Assembly: GCA_903881065.1 (NCBI GenBank)
Contig: CAIRRW010000401.1
Coordinates: 1-26,007, forward strand
DNA length: 26,007 nucleotides
Origin: an uncultured Bacteroidota bacterium
Lineage (GTDB): Bacteria; Bacteroidota; Bacteroidia; 2-12-FULL-35-15
Direction: 5' to 3'
Below the pieces are notes generated by a model. That model searched no databases. It saw only the letters and a program-made list of their open reading frames with translations, and was not told the origin of the DNA. The position numbers and the translations under genes were made by a program. Shown in pieces: positions 8,005 to 16,252 of this stretch. The stretch's first letter is position 1. Every line of letters starts with the position of its first letter.

Positions 8005-9535
8005 AGAAAAGAAGTTCACCGAGGTCCGAAATATCCCGTTTTCGTTACTGATAATCACCATTTGTTTACTGAATTTAGCTACTACAGGTTGGGCACAAAA
8101 CACCAGCTCGCCATATTCGCGCTATGGAATAGGTAACTTGAATGCTAAAAACTTCGGACAGTCATTTGCAATGGGAGGAACAAATATCGCCATGCAAAAC
8201 GATTCCACTCCAATGTTTTCCATTAATCCCAATAACCCTGCTTCCAATACCAGCATAAGATTAACAACTGCCGAGCTGGGAGTAAATTATAATCGTGAAC
8301 AATTAGTAAGCACTGGCAGCAAGCAGACGATAAATACTGCATCATTGGGTTATGTTTCACTTGCTTTTCCTTTCAAAAGATGGTGGGGAGCAAGCATAGG
8401 ATTGATTCCGTATAGTTCCGTGGGTTATAAAGTTACCGATCATCAGGATATTACCAATATAGGAGGAGTTGATTATTTATATGAAGGTTCGGGAGGTATA
8501 AATCAGATAGTTTTCGGAAATGGAGTTAAACCATTGTATGGCTTGTTGCCACGGTTCCTAAAATCAGAGAAGTATAATAATTTAGCATCAAGAAGAAATC
8601 CTGATAATAGTATAAAATCAGATTCGGTACTTAATGCCGATAGATTAACAATAGAAAAAATAAGGGCACGCAGAGCATTATTGCAGCCATTATCAGTAGG
8701 ATTTAATACTTCCTATTTATTTGGAGGGATTGACCATTTACAACGTTCCATTTTCCCCTACGGAAGCGGTTTCTATAATACAAGAACAGGTACTTCTACA
8801 AGAGTTTCGGATGTGTATTTCGATTACGGAGCACAATATGCGTACACTATTGGTTCGGTAAAATATCATGACTTGAAGGATACATTGAATCCTATAAGGC
8901 GTCGTGAACTAAAAGAAAAGGTGAAGTTGTTATTCGGAGTTACTTTCGCAGCACAATCAAATATTCATGCAAAAGTGGATAGCCTTTCGTATAGTTATTA
9001 CAACGATGCACAAGGGTATGAGAGGATAAGAGATACGATGCAGAATTCGTTTGGCACAAAAGGAAAAATAACATTGCCGTTATCAATAGGATTTGGATTT
9101 GGAATAAAAAAGGGTGATAAATTATATATTGCTGCTGACTTTGCAATGCAAAATTGGAGTTCATATCAGGCATTTAATCAGGATGGAGGCTTGAAAAATA
9201 GTTACCGTGTTTCATTAGGTGCTCAATACGTTCCAAATTCAAAGGCAGGACAAGGTTATTATCTGAAAAGAATGCATTATCGATTGGGAGCCCGTTATGC
9301 TCAAACAGCATATGAATTGGGAAGTACGCAATTAATGGAAAAAGCAGTTACTGCTGGTATTGGATTTCCTGTAGGAAGAAATTATTTATTACAAAGTTTT
9401 TCTATGATAAATGTTGGTGTTGAATATAGTGCTCTTGGAACTACTAATAATGGTTTAATACAGGAAAACATATTTAAGGTAACTGTTGGTTTTACCATGA
9501 ACGACCGCTGGTTTGTAAAACCAAAATTTGATTAA
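7991..9535 (+). CDS. Uncharacterised outer-membrane beta-barrel protein
   Basis: 514-residue protein whose function I cannot name. After a Lys/Arg-rich N-terminus, a hydrophobic signal core at about 18-34 ends in GWAQN. The mature protein starts SSPYSRYGIGNLNAKNFGQS, then AMGGTNIAMQND, a style seen in FadL/PorV-like outer-membrane proteins of this phylum. The rest consists of alternating strands with aromatic girdle residues (for example GYVSLAFPFKRWWGASIGLI, YRLGARYAQTAYEL) and ends with a final strand, KVTVGFTMNDRWFVKPKFD. It overlaps coaX by 14 bp and lies 15 bp upstream of lptC, so it is co-transcribed with an LPS-transport component. That position suggests a role in outer-membrane biogenesis, but this is inference only. 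Confidence 0.8.
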   Translation: MRRHKEKKFTEVRNIPFSLLIITICLLNLATTGWAQNTSSPYSRYGIGNLNAKNFGQSFAMGGTNIAMQNDSTPMFSINPNNPASNTSIRLTTAELGVNYNREQLVSTGSKQTINTASLGYVSLAFPFKRWWGASIGLIPYSSVGYKVTDHQDITNIGGVDYLYEGSGGINQIVFGNGVKPLYGLLPRFLKSEKYNNLASRRNPDNSIKSDSVLNADRLTIEKIRARRALLQPLSVGFNTSYLFGGIDHLQRSIFPYGSGFYNTRTGTSTRVSDVYFDYGAQYAYTIGSVKYHDLKDTLNPIRRRELKEKVKLLFGVTFAAQSNIHAKVDSLSYSYYNDAQGYERIRDTMQNSFGTKGKITLPLSIGFGFGIKKGDKLYIAADFAMQNWSSYQAFNQDGGLKNSYRVSLGAQYVPNSKAGQGYYLKRMHYRLGARYAQTAYELGSTQLMEKAVTAGIGFPVGRNYLLQSFSMINVGVEYSALGTTNNGLIQENIFKVTVGFTMNDRWFVKPKFD

Positions 9536-9550
9536 CTTTACATCATCTTC

Positions 9551-10144
9551 ATGATGAATGTTGTAAAATATCTTCCCCGATTACATTTATTGATTCCGAT
9601 TTTATTGTTGGCATTTTCTTCCTGCGAAAACGATATTGCGGTTGTAAATACGGTTACTTCTATAAGTGAAAAAATTTTACCAATTCAATCAGATAGAAAT
9701 GTAGAAATAATGTACAGCGATTCTGCCAGAGTAAGGGCAAAGCTCACTTCACCAAAGTTAGATAGATATGCCGGCATAAAACCGTATATGGAATTGCCTA
9801 AAGGAATGGAGATTATTTTTTATGATGAACATCACAGAGAACAATCGAAACTTACAGCCGACTATGGGATTGGGTTTGATAGTGGAAACGGAATGGAACA
9901 CATGGAAGCCAAAAGAAATGTGGTAGTAATAAATCAGAAAGGAGATACATTAAATACTGAACATTTAATTTGGAATGCAATCACAAAGAAGATTTTTACC
10001 GATGAATTTGTAAAGATAAAAACTAAGGACCAAACAATTTGGGGTGATGGATTAACAGCAAATCAGGACTTCTCTGATTATGAAATTAAGAATCCTAAAG
10101 GGCAAATAAGTGCTAAAGAAGAGGACTTTAATAAGAAAAAGTAA
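9551..10144 (+). CDS. lptC: LPS export protein LptC (lipoprotein form)
   Basis: 197-residue LptC-family protein, the periplasmic part of the Lpt bridge that takes lipopolysaccharide from LptBFG to LptA/LptD. The N-terminus is a lipoprotein signal with lipobox AFSSC, Cys25 being the lipidated residue. Thus it is lipid-anchored, unlike E. coli LptC, which has a transmembrane helix. The body has the repeating beta-jellyroll strand pattern: MYSDSARVRAKLTSPKL, then MEIIFYDEHHREQSKLTADYG, MEAKRNVVVINQKGDTLNTEHLIW and IWGDGLTANQDFSDYEIKNPKG. It lies 15 bp after the barrel gene and 24 bp before the small membrane protein gene. Two adjacent ATGs exist; the first is used here. Confidence 0.88.
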   Translation: MMNVVKYLPRLHLLIPILLLAFSSCENDIAVVNTVTSISEKILPIQSDRNVEIMYSDSARVRAKLTSPKLDRYAGIKPYMELPKGMEIIFYDEHHREQSKLTADYGIGFDSGNGMEHMEAKRNVVVINQKGDTLNTEHLIWNAITKKIFTDEFVKIKTKDQTIWGDGLTANQDFSDYEIKNPKGQISAKEEDFNKKK

Positions 10145-10168
10145 TCTTTAAATTTGTAATTATAAAAG

Positions 10169-10381
10169 ATGAATAAAACATTTAGAATACTTGAATTAAG
10201 CTGGCTATTTATAGGATGTATAGCCATATTGCTTTGTGCTTTCAGTATTATTTCGCAAGATACAAGAGGAGCAATTTATTTTCTAGTTCTCACATTCGCC
10301 AGCGGATTAATGTATGCAGTAAGAAGAAGGCAGCGAATAAAGTTTGATAAAACTCAACAGGAAAAAGCGCAAAAGAAATAA
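10169..10381 (+). CDS. Small two-helix membrane protein, function unknown
   Basis: 70-residue protein with two predicted transmembrane helices (about 8-28, ILELSWLFIGCIAILLCAF, and 33-50, GAIYFLVLTFASGLMYAV). A strongly basic tail follows (RRRQRIKFDKTQQEKAQKK), expected to be cytoplasmic. I recognise no family. It is a real gene by position: 24 bp after lptC and only 3 bp before the CNNM-type gene, all on one strand. A small accessory subunit of the CNNM protein or of the Lpt system is possible but unsupported beyond linkage. Confidence 0.75.
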   Translation: MNKTFRILELSWLFIGCIAILLCAFSIISQDTRGAIYFLVLTFASGLMYAVRRRQRIKFDKTQQEKAQKK

Positions 10382-10384
10382 CTA

Positions 10385-11647
10385 TTGGAAAGTTCCGTCG
10401 TCATTATTATTGCTTTAATTGCTTCCGCTTTTTTCTCGGGACTCGAAATTGCGTTTATTACTTCCAACAAGTTACGTATTGAATTAGAAAGCAAACAAGG
10501 CAGCTTTTCAGCGAAAATACTTTCTTATTTTACCAAGTATCCTTCCCGTTATTTAGGTACTATGTTATTGGGAAATAATATAGCCCTAGTGATTTTCAGT
10601 ATTTATATGGATGATGAATTAAAACCTTTTATTGTCCATTTCACCTCTTCCCACCTTATAACTCTATTGTTTTCTACCTTTTTTTCAACCATGCTTATCC
10701 TAGTAACCGCAGAATATTTACCTAAAAATGTTTTCAGGTTATTCCCCAACAAGTCGCTTAAATTGTTTGCTTTTCCGCTAACACTCATCTTTGGAATATT
10801 ATATCCTTTTGTAATGGTTACTATTGGTGTTTCAGAGTTTATTCTGAAAAAGATATTTCGCGTTAAAATTGAAAAGGAAAATACTGCCTTTACAATGATC
10901 GATTTGGATAATTATCTGAAGGAAGGAACTTCTGCCAAAGAGCAGAAAGAAGAAGTTGATCATGAGATACAGATATTCCAGAATGCAATGGACTTTTCAA
11001 ATGTGAAAGCAAGAGAATGTATGGTGCCACGGACTGAAATTATTGCATTGGATGTGGATAGCACTATGGAAGAATTGAAGCAGAAATTTATTCAGACAAG
11101 ACTTTCTAAGATTCTGATTTATTCTAAAACCATTGATAATATTATTGGATATGTTTATTCAAAAGAGTTGTTCAAAAAGCCGGAAAGTATAAAAAGTATT
11201 CTTCTTCCTGTAGGTGTTGTTCCCGAATCAATGCCTGCAAGTGAAGTGTTGACCGTCTTTATACAACAAAATAAAAGTATTGCTGTAGTTGTGGACGAAT
11301 TTGGTGGCACTTCCGGAATGCTCACCATGGAAGATGTGATGGAAGAAATTTTTGGTGAGATAGAAGATGAACACGACAAAGAAGAATTGATAGAAAAACA
11401 AATAAGTGCCACTGAATTTATCTTTTCTGCCAGATTAGAAACAGACTATGTTAATCATAAATATCATCTGGAACTGCCAATACTCGATAATTTTGAAACA
11501 ATAGGAGGCTTAATAATGTATTACCATGAAAGCATTCCAAAAGTGAATGAAGTAATATCTATTGGCAATTTTCAATTTGCAATAATCTCTGCTTCCCTCA
11601 CTCGAATAGAACAGGTGAATATTAAAATTCGCAAATCAGGAGATTAA
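10385..11647 (+). CDS. CNNM/CorC-family (GldE-like) membrane protein with CBS pair
   Basis: 420-residue integral membrane protein of the hemolysin C/CorC/CNNM family. The N-terminal DUF21 (CNNM transmembrane) domain spans about 1-165 and starts VVIIIALIASAFFSGLEIAF, with several hydrophobic helices. A paired CBS module follows (about 195-310). It contains ARECMVPRTEIIALDVDST and ends IAVVVDEFGGTSGMLTMEDV, the family signature. The C-terminal transporter-associated CorC_HlyC domain is at about 325-415 (YHLELPILDNFETIGGLI). Relatives transport or sense Mg2+/Na+; in gliding Bacteroidota the homologue is named GldE. The start is a TTG at 10385, three bases after the upstream stop; the protein begins as the family does and no better ATG exists. 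It is the last gene of the coaX operon here. Confidence 0.88.
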   Translation: MESSVVIIIALIASAFFSGLEIAFITSNKLRIELESKQGSFSAKILSYFTKYPSRYLGTMLLGNNIALVIFSIYMDDELKPFIVHFTSSHLITLLFSTFFSTMLILVTAEYLPKNVFRLFPNKSLKLFAFPLTLIFGILYPFVMVTIGVSEFILKKIFRVKIEKENTAFTMIDLDNYLKEGTSAKEQKEEVDHEIQIFQNAMDFSNVKARECMVPRTEIIALDVDSTMEELKQKFIQTRLSKILIYSKTIDNIIGYVYSKELFKKPESIKSILLPVGVVPESMPASEVLTVFIQQNKSIAVVVDEFGGTSGMLTMEDVMEEIFGEIEDEHDKEELIEKQISATEFIFSARLETDYVNHKYHLELPILDNFETIGGLIMYYHESIPKVNEVISIGNFQFAIISASLTRIEQVNIKIRKSGD

Positions 11648-11649
11648 GC

Positions 11650-11685
11650 AAAACATTTTTACCATACTATTTAGCAGAATGTTTT
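11650..11685. terminator. Possible bidirectional terminator between convergent genes
   Basis: AAAACATT (11650-11657) and AATGTTTT (11678-11685) are perfect 8-bp arms around a 20-nt loop, in the 57-base gap between two convergent genes. Placement is right; the A:T stem and long loop are weak. Confidence 0.35.
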
Positions 11686-11704
11686 CAAATAGATAGAATT
11701 TTAA

Positions 11705-12916
11705 TTAAGCTATTCTAACCAAATGTTTCTTGGTAAATAATCTGACAGGATACCATGCAGAAACAAATCCAATCAACAATACTACGCCTAATATAAGAAG
11801 TATATCCATTGTGTGAATTTTTATAGGATATGCATCTACAACGTACCCTTGCGAAAGTTTTACCAGCGAGAACTTGATTTGCAGCCAGCATACAAATAAT
11901 CCCAGTATTAATCCAAACAATGCGCCTAGTAATGTAATCATCAACCCTTCCAGCAAAAATATTCTTCGTATTAAAGTAATATCAGCTCCCATATTATTTA
12001 ATATGGTGATGTCTTTCTTCTTTTCGATAATCAGCATGGTCAATGAGCCGATAACATTGAAGGTTGCTATAATTAAAATAAATACAAGAATTAAAAACGT
12101 CCAAAGCTTTTCCGATTTCAATGTCTTGTAAAGCATTGCATTTTGCTGTTCCCTGTTCTTCACTTCATATTTATTTCCAAGCACAGAAATCAATTGTTGC
12201 TGCACTTTTTCCTTATCAGCATCAGGTTTAAATTTTAATTCAATGGAAGTAACTTCGTTTTTATAATCAAGTAACTTGCGGGCATTATCAATATTCATTA
12301 CGGCATATTTATAATCGAACTCATCATTAATGGTAAATGCACCCGATACAAATACTTTCAGTTCATTCATCCCATCTTCAGGGTTTATCGAATTGATATT
12401 TCCCCGTTTCGGAGCATATACGGATATAGGAGAAAACAGTTCTTTCGGACCGGTTTGCAGCACATTGCCAATCCCTTTTCCGATCAAAATGTTGCTTTTC
12501 TCTAGATTAAAAACTCCATTATGTATCAAGGTATCAAAGCCGCTCATTTTCCTGAACTCTCTGCCAACTCCTTTTATTGTTGCGATACATTGTTTATCAT
12601 TAAACTTTAATAATGCATTGCCTTCCATCACTTCGGTATAATTTGCTATGCCTGCTATATTTTTGAGTGATTGAAATTCGGCAGCATTCGGATCAAACGT
12701 TTTGCCTTGTTTTATAGTGATAGAAATATCAGGGTCGAACGAATTATAAAGCGATTGTACCAAATCGGATAATCCATTAAATGCAGAAAGCACAATAATC
12801 AACGCCATGGTGCCAATACAAACTCCCATAACCGATACTCCCGAAATAATATTAATGGCATTATGCGATTTCTTGGAAATCAAGTAACGTTTGGCTATAA
12901 AGAAAGGTAAGTTCAA
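11705..12916 (-). CDS. LolC/LolE-like lipoprotein-release permease (FtsX family)
   Basis: 403-residue inner-membrane permease resembling LolC/LolE, which with the ATPase LolD extracts outer-membrane lipoproteins from the inner membrane. The N-terminus is family-typical: NLPFFIAKRYLISKKSHNA, then helix 1 (about 22-48). A large periplasmic domain spans about 50-265. Three helices follow: LWTFLILVFILIIATFNVIG, LLEGLMITLLGALFGLILGL and MDILLILGVVLLIGFVSAWY. The coupling loop after the second helix contains KKKDITILNNMGADITLIRRIF. The start is a TTG; the next in-frame Met lies about 30 residues in, past conserved sequence, and a TAnnTTTG box sits 33 nt upstream. It is downstream of rbfA on the same strand, separated by 234 bases with its own promoter and a tandem repeat. 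No lolD is adjacent. Confidence 0.87.
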   Translation of the reverse strand: MNLPFFIAKRYLISKKSHNAINIISGVSVMGVCIGTMALIIVLSAFNGLSDLVQSLYNSFDPDISITIKQGKTFDPNAAEFQSLKNIAGIANYTEVMEGNALLKFNDKQCIATIKGVGREFRKMSGFDTLIHNGVFNLEKSNILIGKGIGNVLQTGPKELFSPISVYAPKRGNINSINPEDGMNELKVFVSGAFTINDEFDYKYAVMNIDNARKLLDYKNEVTSIELKFKPDADKEKVQQQLISVLGNKYEVKNREQQNAMLYKTLKSEKLWTFLILVFILIIATFNVIGSLTMLIIEKKKDITILNNMGADITLIRRIFLLEGLMITLLGALFGLILGLFVCWLQIKFSLVKLSQGYVVDAYPIKIHTMDILLILGVVLLIGFVSAWYPVRLFTKKHLVRIA

Positions 12917-12949
12917 TTATTATCGGTCTATTTTGTTCTGTTTGTGTGC

Positions 12950-12957
12950 CAAAGGTA
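12950..12957 (-). promoter_or_regulatory. Promoter -7 box of the LolC-like gene
   Basis: The minus strand reads TACCTTTG (TAnnTTTG), 33 nt before the TTG start at 12916. It gives this gene a promoter of its own, independent of rbfA. Confidence 0.5.
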
Positions 12958-13019
12958 ATTATTATAGTGTAATAGTAGATTGTAGATTGCCAATAGCAAG
13001 CCTTATCACTCTAAGCAAA

Positions 13020-13102
13020 ACCTTCATTATTTCCTTGGTAGGAACCATTCTTTTCTTGATTGGAACCATTCTTTTCTTGGAAAGAATAGTGCTTTTTTCC
13101 AG
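13020..13102 (-). repeat. Short 21-bp tandem repeat between rbfA and the LolC-like gene
   Basis: Two copies (13041-13058 and 13062-13079) share 18 identical bases with a 21-bp period. On the minus strand the core is AAAAGAATGGTTCC. One or two decayed units can be aligned on either side (about 11 of 21 positions). The core GAATGGTTC also occurs in the larger 21-bp array at 17585-17731. It lies about 70 bases past the rbfA stop, in the rbfA sense direction. Confidence 0.65.
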
Positions 13103-13150
13103 AAAAAGCCTTTTGTCCTTTAACAATAAGGCAAAATAACTATACAATAA

Positions 13151-13489
13151 TTACTTTTTAAGCAATTCATCAATCCGCATTGCGTAATCCAATGAATCAT
13201 CAAGGAAGAAAACAAGATTGGGAATAATACGTACCTGCTTTTTAATTCTGTCCGAAAGCTTGGTTCTAATATCTTTGGTATGAGTCTGAATTAGTTTCAG
13301 AAGAACTTTTGTATCGGGCACATTGAACAAACTTACATATACTTTCGCAACGCTTAAATCGGGACTAACACGCACTTGAGTAACTGTTATTAATGCATTA
13401 CCAAAAAGCATTCGGGTTTCGCGCTGAAATATTTCCCCTAGTTCCTTTTGTATTAATCGTGATACTTTTAATTGTCTTGTGGTGTCCAT
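13151..13489 (-). CDS. rbfA: Ribosome-binding factor A
   Basis: 112-residue RbfA, a KH-fold protein that binds the immature 30S subunit and helps mature the 5' end of 16S rRNA. Family segments are visible in order: the N-terminal helix TTRQLKVSRLIQKELGEIFQ, the strand ITVTQVRVSPDLSVAKVYVS, the helix LIQTHTKDIRTKLSDRIK, and the closing QVRIIPNLVFFLDDSLDYAMRIDELL. Its length is normal for the short form. It precedes a LolC-like permease gene, an arrangement I believe is common in Bacteroidota. A TAnnTTTG box 19 nt before the ATG makes it the first gene of its unit. Confidence 0.95.
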   Translation of the reverse strand: MDTTRQLKVSRLIQKELGEIFQRETRMLFGNALITVTQVRVSPDLSVAKVYVSLFNVPDTKVLLKLIQTHTKDIRTKLSDRIKKQVRIIPNLVFFLDDSLDYAMRIDELLKK

Positions 13490-13508
13490 ATCTATTTATT
13501 TAGAAATT

Positions 13509-13516
13509 CAAAATTA
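13509..13516 (-). promoter_or_regulatory. Promoter -7 box of rbfA
   Basis: The minus strand reads TAATTTTG (TAnnTTTG), 19 nt before the rbfA ATG at 13489. Confidence 0.5.
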
Positions 13517-13526
13517 ACAATTAAAC

Positions 13527-13541
13527 AAGGGTAAAGCCCTT
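13527..13541 (-). terminator. Small hairpin after the lipoprotein gene
   Basis: AAGGG and CCCTT form a perfect 5-bp stem around a 5-nt loop, about 20 bases past the lipoprotein stop, with T-rich minus-strand sequence after it. It may end the upstream operon; the stem is short. Confidence 0.35.
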
Positions 13542-13560
13542 ATTAAAATTTGATGCTAAA

Positions 13561-13929
13561 CTATTTCCCTGATTTTATATTAGTAATTGCTGCCGGAATC
13601 CCAACATTGCATCCTACTGGATTGTGCATTTTCAACAGGCGATAATCAAAAGAAATTTCCAATCCATCAACATCGATATTATCAGGGAGTTTATCTTTTG
13701 GTATAAGAGTAATTGTATTGTCAGGAGTTGTAATTACTATCACAGTAGCACATCCTGTTGCTCTATATTGATGAGATACTTTTCCCGTACTCTTTGGTGC
13801 TGCCGCTTGTGTATCAGTCATAGTGGTTTGTTTTACATTTGTTGAAGAAGTTTCTGCTGTTGCTTTTTTTGTTTTGCAGCTAATTGACAATGAAATTGCA
13901 ATTGATAAAATTAGCATATATGATTTCAT
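13561..13929 (-). CDS. Small lipoprotein of unknown function
   Basis: 122-residue predicted lipoprotein. The signal MKSYMLILSIAISLSIS ends at Cys18, which is followed by KTKK. A Thr/Ala-rich linker runs to about residue 50, then a compact domain of about 70 residues. The domain contains two cysteines, in ATGCATVIVITT and NPVGCNVGIP, that could form a disulfide, and the segment DNIDVDGLEISFDYRLLKMHN. I do not recognise the family. It follows the large T9SS cargo gene by 25 bases on the same strand and is likely the third gene of that operon. The spacing suggests a shared task with the cargo or the SPOR protein, but no more can be said. Confidence 0.75.
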   Translation of the reverse strand: MKSYMLILSIAISLSISCKTKKATAETSSTNVKQTTMTDTQAAAPKSTGKVSHQYRATGCATVIVITTPDNTITLIPKDKLPDNIDVDGLEISFDYRLLKMHNPVGCNVGIPAAITNIKSGK

Positions 13930-13954
13930 AATAGATTGTTTAATGATTATTGTT

Positions 13955-15811
13955 TTATTTGATTATTATCTTTTTTACTCGCTGAAAACTGCTGTTTATT
14001 TTACCCAGTCTCACTAAATATGTTCCTTTAGCTAATGCTGCTGCATCTATAGTTAATTCAAATGAATTTGACATAGGAATTATTTTTCTTCCTGATATTT
14101 GTTTTCCTCCTGCATCAAATAAATCCACAACTAATTCATCATTGGTTGGAAGATTCGTTCCAATCACAGTGATAGTATTCCCTGTTTGAAAAGCATTTAC
14201 AACAGCATTTCCATTTTCGTAACTGGAAATTCCTGCACCAAGCGGCAGTTGAAATGTATAAATTCGTGTACTTGGAACTCCACTTACAAAATATTCTCCG
14301 GTATGCCAGAAAGTATGATCATCAGTAGGGTCAATACATGTATGCGAATAATCGCCAAACCTGTTATTTGCAGTTTGTGCGCCACTCCCATTAATAACTA
14401 CCTTTTCTGTAAAAGTCATGGTTCCCAGCGGGTCAGTTGCCAAACGACCTGTAAATCCTAAACTCGGATATACCGAAGTAGCAGAATCACACAACGCATA
14501 ACATAAACCTATACTGCCATTCCCATCCATTGCTATACTGCCATTCCACCTGCATAAAGCATCTGGCGAATAAGTACCTTCCTGATATAAAGTCCATTGA
14601 TTTGTAATTTGGTCTTGCCGCAATTCACACCACCTTATACCTCGTTGAATAGGGTTTGCACTAACTTGTACCGCGAAATTAAGCACCACACTATTATATC
14701 CCGACCATACTCTCCATTGTGCTCGGAACATACATACTCCTCCCAATCCATCCAATCGTTGAGTAGTTCCATGCTGTGGAATATCATTCCAGTTTAAATC
14801 ATAACTAGCATCAAATGCAGAAGTAGGCACCACCGTTGGAGTAGCTGTTATCGTTGCTGTTGGTGTAATTGCCCAATTTACATACATCGACCATATCTTT
14901 ATTGCATCCGCTCCTCCTCCCCATGCATTATCATAATATGCGAAAAATGGCAATGGTGTGTTAGCGGGAGGCAACTGTCCATCAGCATCTGCAGGCAATG
15001 GAATAAAAAACGAACTCACAGTTCCCTTATTAAAAGTAGTACTTATTGCTCTTGCAGCCGAATTACCAAGTAGCATTTGGTCTCGCTCAAAGCAAAACAC
15101 CTTTGCAGTAGTCTGATTTGATGTCATATAATATCCATCATCCCAAATAGAAAATTTCAAATAATCAGGAAAATCTGTACTGCTGAATGTATATGTATAA
15201 TAGGTTCCGGTTGGGTCAGGTGAAGTCGAAATGGCTATATATATTTTACTTGGTGTTCCGCCTCCAAACTGACTTAAAAACCAACGGTCCGCATACTTAT
15301 CATATAGCACAATCACGTCGCCTTGGTTGGTAATGGCCGGGCTCCATAATTGTCCTAGACTTATAACACTGCCTATTTGAGCTCCCGTTGTTTTATTAAA
15401 AATCTTTATTGAAGTTGAATTTACACCCTGAACATAATGACTAGGTCCAACCGCTCCAGTAGGGTCAGGTGGATAAGCGTTCCCCGATTGTCCCGCCCAG
15501 TTTGCAATTGGCCCCAGTGGAGGTCGGGAACCCATTGTAGTTTGTCTTACGGCCAAATCCTCACCATACTCTACACCGTCTTTTGCATGATAAATAAATG
15601 TTTGAGGAGGTCGGTTTAATCGGTCATTTGATTCTTCCCTATCATTTTCATCTGCCGCCGAACTCACAAATTCATTAATTTCTCTCAACGGTTTGGATAT
15701 TCCGAAACTACTGCAATGAATAACCTTTACTTCAGCATTCTCTTCTTTATTCTGAGAAGATATTCTGCTGAAAGAAAATAAAATCAAAGTTATTAAAACT
15801 GCTCGTCTCAT
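13955..15811 (-). CDS. Large secreted protein with C-terminal T9SS sorting domain
   Basis: 618-residue secreted protein. The signal peptide is MRRAVLITLILFSFSRISSQ. After a charged pro-region (about 21-75), the mature part has a motif recurrent in Bacteroidota secreted proteins: YPPDPTGAVGPSHYVQGVNS, followed by SIKIFNKTTGAQIGSV. Later segments (VLYDKYADRWFLSQFGGGTP, KFSIWDDGYYMTSNQTTAKV, NRFGDYSHTCIDPTDDHTFW) suggest a beta-propeller or similar beta fold, but I see no catalytic motif. Residues from about 545 form a T9SS-type C-terminal domain, with ELVVDLFDAGGKQISGRKII and the end VRLGKINSSFQRVKKIIIK. It starts 6 bases after the SPOR gene stop, so the two are co-transcribed. Function unknown. 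Confidence 0.85.
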   Translation of the reverse strand: MRRAVLITLILFSFSRISSQNKEENAEVKVIHCSSFGISKPLREINEFVSSAADENDREESNDRLNRPPQTFIYHAKDGVEYGEDLAVRQTTMGSRPPLGPIANWAGQSGNAYPPDPTGAVGPSHYVQGVNSTSIKIFNKTTGAQIGSVISLGQLWSPAITNQGDVIVLYDKYADRWFLSQFGGGTPSKIYIAISTSPDPTGTYYTYTFSSTDFPDYLKFSIWDDGYYMTSNQTTAKVFCFERDQMLLGNSAARAISTTFNKGTVSSFFIPLPADADGQLPPANTPLPFFAYYDNAWGGGADAIKIWSMYVNWAITPTATITATPTVVPTSAFDASYDLNWNDIPQHGTTQRLDGLGGVCMFRAQWRVWSGYNSVVLNFAVQVSANPIQRGIRWCELRQDQITNQWTLYQEGTYSPDALCRWNGSIAMDGNGSIGLCYALCDSATSVYPSLGFTGRLATDPLGTMTFTEKVVINGSGAQTANNRFGDYSHTCIDPTDDHTFWHTGEYFVSGVPSTRIYTFQLPLGAGISSYENGNAVVNAFQTGNTITVIGTNLPTNDELVVDLFDAGGKQISGRKIIPMSNSFELTIDAAALAKGTYLVRLGKINSSFQRVKKIIIK

Positions 15812-15817
15812 TTACTT

Positions 15818-16222
15818 TCAGTTCTTCGGAAACTCAATATCATCCTGCACTAAAAAGGCAGCAGGGAAATCTGCCTGAACTTGTTTCAGAAACTTATAAG
15901 CTTCTAATTTAGTTCTGAAATCACCTACTCGAATATTGAAATTGGGTTGATCATACTTTTCATATGCAGGAACATCAGGATATTTAGCAATAAACTGCGC
16001 TTTTATTTCTTTTGCTTTTGCTTTATCTGCTCCAAAATGAATCTTTACTCTATATCCTTTAATACGTGCTTTTTCATTTATCTGTATATGCTTCCCTTCC
16101 AGTTCTTTTATTTTGTCACTTTGTACAAATTCCACTTTACCTGTATCCGCTTTACTGGTTTGCGCAGTTAAAATGCCCTTGTCGACAAGCAATATAATTA
16201 GTATGAAAAATATTCTACTCAT
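15818..16222 (-). CDS. SPOR-domain exported protein
   Basis: 134-residue exported protein with one SPOR-like domain. The N-terminus (MSRIFFILIILLVDKGILTAQ) is a signal peptide. The SPOR-like domain spans about 54-130: GYRVKIHFGADKAKAKEIKA, then PNFNIRVGDFRTKLEAYKFLKQV, then FPAAFLVQDDIEFP. SPOR domains bind denuded glycan strands of peptidoglycan, so the protein is likely periplasmic, perhaps at division sites or locally in the wall. It is the first gene of a three-gene unit with a T9SS cargo 6 bases downstream. A TAnnTTTG box lies 22 nt before its ATG. Confidence 0.85.
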   Translation of the reverse strand: MSRIFFILIILLVDKGILTAQTSKADTGKVEFVQSDKIKELEGKHIQINEKARIKGYRVKIHFGADKAKAKEIKAQFIAKYPDVPAYEKYDQPNFNIRVGDFRTKLEAYKFLKQVQADFPAAFLVQDDIEFPKN

Positions 16223-16244
16223 GTCTTATAAAAAATTTAGTACG

Positions 16245-16252
16245 CAAAGTTA
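16245..16252 (-). promoter_or_regulatory. Promoter -7 box of the SPOR/T9SS cargo operon
   Basis: The minus strand reads TAACTTTG (TAnnTTTG), 22 nt before the SPOR gene ATG at 16222. Confidence 0.55.

Noticed and set aside
12891..13139. 82-codon plus-strand frame across the same gap
   Set aside because: It starts inside the LolC-like gene on the opposite strand and crosses its promoter. Its hydrophobic heptads come from the 21-bp repeat.
12962..13147. 61-codon minus-strand frame between rbfA and the LolC-like gene
   Set aside because: Its middle is the 21-bp tandem repeat (KKRMVPI, KKRMVPT), it has no domain signal, and it lies in the leader region next to a promoter box. It is best explained by the repeat period being a multiple of three.
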